DNA from: Marinifilaceae bacterium
Lineage (GTDB): Bacteria; Bacteroidota; Bacteroidia; Bacteroidales; Marinifilaceae
Direction of reading: 5' to 3'
Length of the DNA: 34,210 bases
NCBI GenBank assembly: GCA_016936255.1
Contig: JAFGYE010000025.1
Span: forward strand, 1 to 34,210
Below are positions 31,742-34,210 of the stretch, piece by piece (the first letter of the stretch is position 1; the number at the start of each line of letters is the position of its first letter). A program made the translations under genes and the position numbers. The notes beneath the pieces were generated by a model. That model made no database searches. It had not been told where the DNA came from and worked only from the letters and a program-made list of their open reading frames with translations.

Positions 31742-34126
31742 ATGTCTAACAAATATCGGATTAATTCACTAAAAATTAAATCGATTGGTAAATTCTGGGT
31801 TTTATCAGTTATATCTTTCACTATACTTTTTGCATTTCAGAAAGGATTGACCAAAGCTTACGAAGAAGTATCACAGAATCTTCACTGGGAATTTTTCACT
31901 CCTTTTTTGATACTTCTTTTAAGCATGGGAATCTTAATCGTTAAAACTTTACAACTAAAGTGTGAAAAAGTAATATGGAAACCATATGATGCAATTCTTA
32001 CTGCTTCCTTACTATATATCATCCGAATATTTGTTTTAGATTTTACTGCTGTCGAAATTTCTTTTGTAGACTTTATTCGGAATGGAAATAACGCTCTGTT
32101 ATTTCTCTTTATAGTACTTACATGCCTGTATGTTTGCATTAAATTTATTTTGTGGCCGAAGAACTTCATTTTAAAAACGAAAACTGGTGATGAATCGAAT
32201 GAGGATCAATACGATCAGGATTTATCTTTAGAGCTTACGAAAGACTTTGAAGATATAGCGGACATAAATAAACTGAAAGACTTAGATAAGCTAGGTCGAT
32301 TTGACCATGCACAACAAATAAGCGAAGTAATCAACAACGTAAAGCCTAAGAAATCATTTGCAATAGGTATAAATGGCGATTGGGGATCAGGGAAAACGTC
32401 CTTTATTCATTTAGTAAAAAGGATAAATAAGATTGAACACCCAAATGCATGCAAGTTTATCACATTTAATCCTTGGTATTTCACCGGTACTGAAAAGGTG
32501 TTGTTAAAATTCCATGAGACTCTATTAGCAAATACTGGAAGCTTTTCCCTCTCCTTTCGGAATGAACTACACCGCTATTTTCAATTGATCTGCGCCACGG
32601 AAACAAGAATTTGGAAAAGCAACTTTCTACAATACTTTCAAAAACATGAAGATTTTCAATCTCAACATGAGAAACTAAAAGATTATTTCGAACAACTACC
32701 ACAGAAAATAGTCATTATTATTGACGATTTAGACCGATTACAAAAAGATGAAATATTGGTGCTGTTTAGAACCATTCGACTTATTGCTGATTTTCCTAAT
32801 GTGGTTTATATAGTGGGGTATTCTCCGGAATATATCAAAAACATTCTTGATGATACCGGGGTTGATGACCAACCTGGATTTATGGAGAAAATTTTTCAAT
32901 TAGAGTTTGATTTGCCAGAGCCAATGCCTAGTGATTTAAGAACATTTTGGAAATGTGTTATAGAAAAACATATTCCAGATGATGGATCTGACCTACAGAT
33001 GGGAATTATCGATAATATCGTTACGAATAGCATTTTACCAAACCTTAGAGATATAAAAAGGTTTTTGAATCAATTGACCATTAACTCATCTTTACCTGAA
33101 ATTAAAAACAACACCTATTTCCCTCAATTCTTTCTTCTCGAATTGATCTACTATTATGATACTGAAGCTTATGAAGATATAAGAAAGTCCAAATCTTTTG
33201 ATAATGATAAATATTTATTTAGTGGTGAAGAATTGGACAAGGGTACGAAGAAATTAATTGAACAAATTAAGAAACTTGATAAAAACACGAAGCACTCCGT
33301 ATTAAATCTGAAACATTTTAACAAATACTTTTTCAAAAGACTGAATAGAGAAAAAGATATTGATATTAAAGAGGTATTAGGCCTGTTTATTAGCCCAGAA
33401 TATGAAAAAAGATTGAGGCAACTGTACTTTATAAATGAATCTCAAATAATTGATCATGTATTAGAGATAATAGATAATCTAGATAGAAATAAAAACAAAT
33501 TAGATCAGAATAGTTGGACACAATACTTCGATAGGTTGTTCTTTTTATTTGAATTTATCTTTACATCAGAAGAGTTTGATAAAAATTACTTCAATAACGG
33601 AGCAGCTTCAAAAGGAAGAAGATTAATTAAGGGTATCTCTACAATTTGTAAACTAATTTCTAATGAGAATCCCCCTTTCACGAAGGAGGTAGAATACTTC
33701 AAAACAAAATTACATTATAAAAGTTTCTCTGAATTTATTCTAATTTTCGAATCAGAGAATAAAGAAATGAATGTAATCTTTTACAAATTGAACGAAGTAT
33801 TTCGAGATAAAATAAGATATGAAATAAAATGTTGCTTAATTGATACCACGCCTCTTCTAATTGCATTGTACAATTGCACTAAATTTATTAAATCGGTAAA
33901 TGGATTAGTTAGCGACTGTGTGTTTAATGATGAATATATACTTAAAGGGTTACGAGAGAAGTCAGAGATATTATATTCTGACATCAAAAAGTTGAATGAG
34001 AAGAATAAAGAATTATCAATCCTCAACTTCTTTGGATCGAAGGATGCTTTACTAAAACTAAATGATTACAATAACGATAGTGTATTTAGGATGTTGGATT
34101 CTCTTAAAGAATATTATCCTATGTAG
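31742..34126 (+). CDS. Membrane-anchored KAP family P-loop NTPase
   Basis: A 794-residue protein. Four hydrophobic segments near the N-terminus (about 17-33, 52-67, 84-99, 117-136) anchor it in the membrane, as in many KAP NTPases where helices are associated with the P-loop domain. Walker A is GDWGSGKTS at 212-220 and Walker B is IIIDDLDRL at about 325-333, with the double aspartates D328 and D329 and the following LDRL typical of KAP. The segment TIRLIADFPNVVYIVGYSPEYI fits the family too. The C-terminal 400 residues are charged, helical and not recognised. KAP NTPases occur in phage exclusion (PifA) and other membrane-linked defence or signalling roles; the role here is unknown. Confidence 0.88.
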   Translation: MSNKYRINSLKIKSIGKFWVLSVISFTILFAFQKGLTKAYEEVSQNLHWEFFTPFLILLLSMGILIVKTLQLKCEKVIWKPYDAILTASLLYIIRIFVLDFTAVEISFVDFIRNGNNALLFLFIVLTCLYVCIKFILWPKNFILKTKTGDESNEDQYDQDLSLELTKDFEDIADINKLKDLDKLGRFDHAQQISEVINNVKPKKSFAIGINGDWGSGKTSFIHLVKRINKIEHPNACKFITFNPWYFTGTEKVLLKFHETLLANTGSFSLSFRNELHRYFQLICATETRIWKSNFLQYFQKHEDFQSQHEKLKDYFEQLPQKIVIIIDDLDRLQKDEILVLFRTIRLIADFPNVVYIVGYSPEYIKNILDDTGVDDQPGFMEKIFQLEFDLPEPMPSDLRTFWKCVIEKHIPDDGSDLQMGIIDNIVTNSILPNLRDIKRFLNQLTINSSLPEIKNNTYFPQFFLLELIYYYDTEAYEDIRKSKSFDNDKYLFSGEELDKGTKKLIEQIKKLDKNTKHSVLNLKHFNKYFFKRLNREKDIDIKEVLGLFISPEYEKRLRQLYFINESQIIDHVLEIIDNLDRNKNKLDQNSWTQYFDRLFFLFEFIFTSEEFDKNYFNNGAASKGRRLIKGISTICKLISNENPPFTKEVEYFKTKLHYKSFSEFILIFESENKEMNVIFYKLNEVFRDKIRYEIKCCLIDTTPLLIALYNCTKFIKSVNGLVSDCVFNDEYILKGLREKSEILYSDIKKLNEKNKELSILNFFGSKDALLKLNDYNNDSVFRMLDSLKEYYPM

Positions 34127-34184
34127 TTTAGCCCCGAAAAAGACTGGAGTAAAATTTCAGATTTAAAACAGTTAAATTTAGGGT

Positions 34185-34210
34185 ATGAAAAGACGTTGGA
34201 CATTAGAAGA
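34185..34210 (+). CDS. Possible start of a further ORF, transposase-like (cut by window edge)
   Basis: An ATG at 34185 begins MKRRWTLE, open to the window edge after eight full codons. The basic start followed by WTLE resembles the first residues of IS3-family OrfA or related helix-turn-helix transposase proteins. The stretch is too short for a firm call, and no inverted repeat was identified in 34127-34184. Confidence 0.25.

Noticed and set aside
31882-32169. Minus-strand 95-codon ORF inside the KAP gene
   Set aside because: It is antisense to the membrane segments of the KAP protein, and no promoter or domain supports it.

Overview
The window looks like a low-GC chromosomal stretch from a member of the Bacteroidota, probably a marine or anaerobic relative of the Marinilabiliales/Marinifilaceae. 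The lineage call is inference. It rests on a C25 peptidase with a type IX secretion tail, a TonB plug protein, an HU-like DUF4469-type protein, an XRE regulator of a style common in the phylum, and several promoters that fit the Bacteroidota pattern TTG/TTTG, about 19-20 bases, TAnnTTTG. No rRNA, tRNA, CRISPR array or complete insertion sequence was seen.

Layout. 1-289: start of an XRE regulator gene that runs off the left edge, followed by about 1 kb of AT-rich non-coding DNA dense in TTACA/TGTAA words. 1350-5464 (minus): small membrane protein, YgjP-type metallopeptidase, conserved small protein, dicarboxylate symporter, SlyD-like isomerase and a periplasmic thioredoxin-like protein. 5639-10187 (plus): biotin operon bioA-bioF-bioG-bioC-bioD, lacking only bioB. 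10588-13865 (plus): flavin reductase-like gene and two radical SAM methylthiotransferases (MiaB-like, MtaB). 13922-15046 (minus): DUF2007 plus double UspA protein. 15274-16360 (plus): rpsF-rpsR-rplI. 16808-18943 (plus): secreted protein and orphan cobyrinate diamide synthase. 18940-20276 (minus): LMW phosphotyrosine phosphatase and fructosamine kinase-like gene. 20701-22747 (plus): an unannotated 59-codon ORF ending in a run of cysteine codons, then cysE and cysK. 22840-26194 (minus): stand-alone TonB plug protein and two MacB/FtsX-type permeases. 26597-30107 (minus): hotdog thioesterase and a large C25 (gingipain-like) protease. 30678-34126 (plus): HU-like protein, a 23-bp-period repeat array, and a membrane-anchored KAP NTPase. 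A possible next ORF starts at the right edge.

How the genes work together. The bio genes would make the pimeloyl moiety by the BioC/BioG route and convert it to dethiobiotin. cysE and cysK form the two-step serine-to-cysteine pathway, and the Cys-rich ORF in front is placed and composed like a cysteine-sensing leader peptide. rpsF-rpsR-rplI is the standard ribosomal cluster. Most other genes are housekeeping singletons.

The two signals most worth following are the Cys-codon leader ORF at 20701-20880 and the strictly phased six-unit, 23-bp array at 31434-31571 between the HU-like gene and the KAP NTPase. A third is the TTACA/TGTAA-rich region upstream of the XRE gene. All counts and alignments were done by eye.
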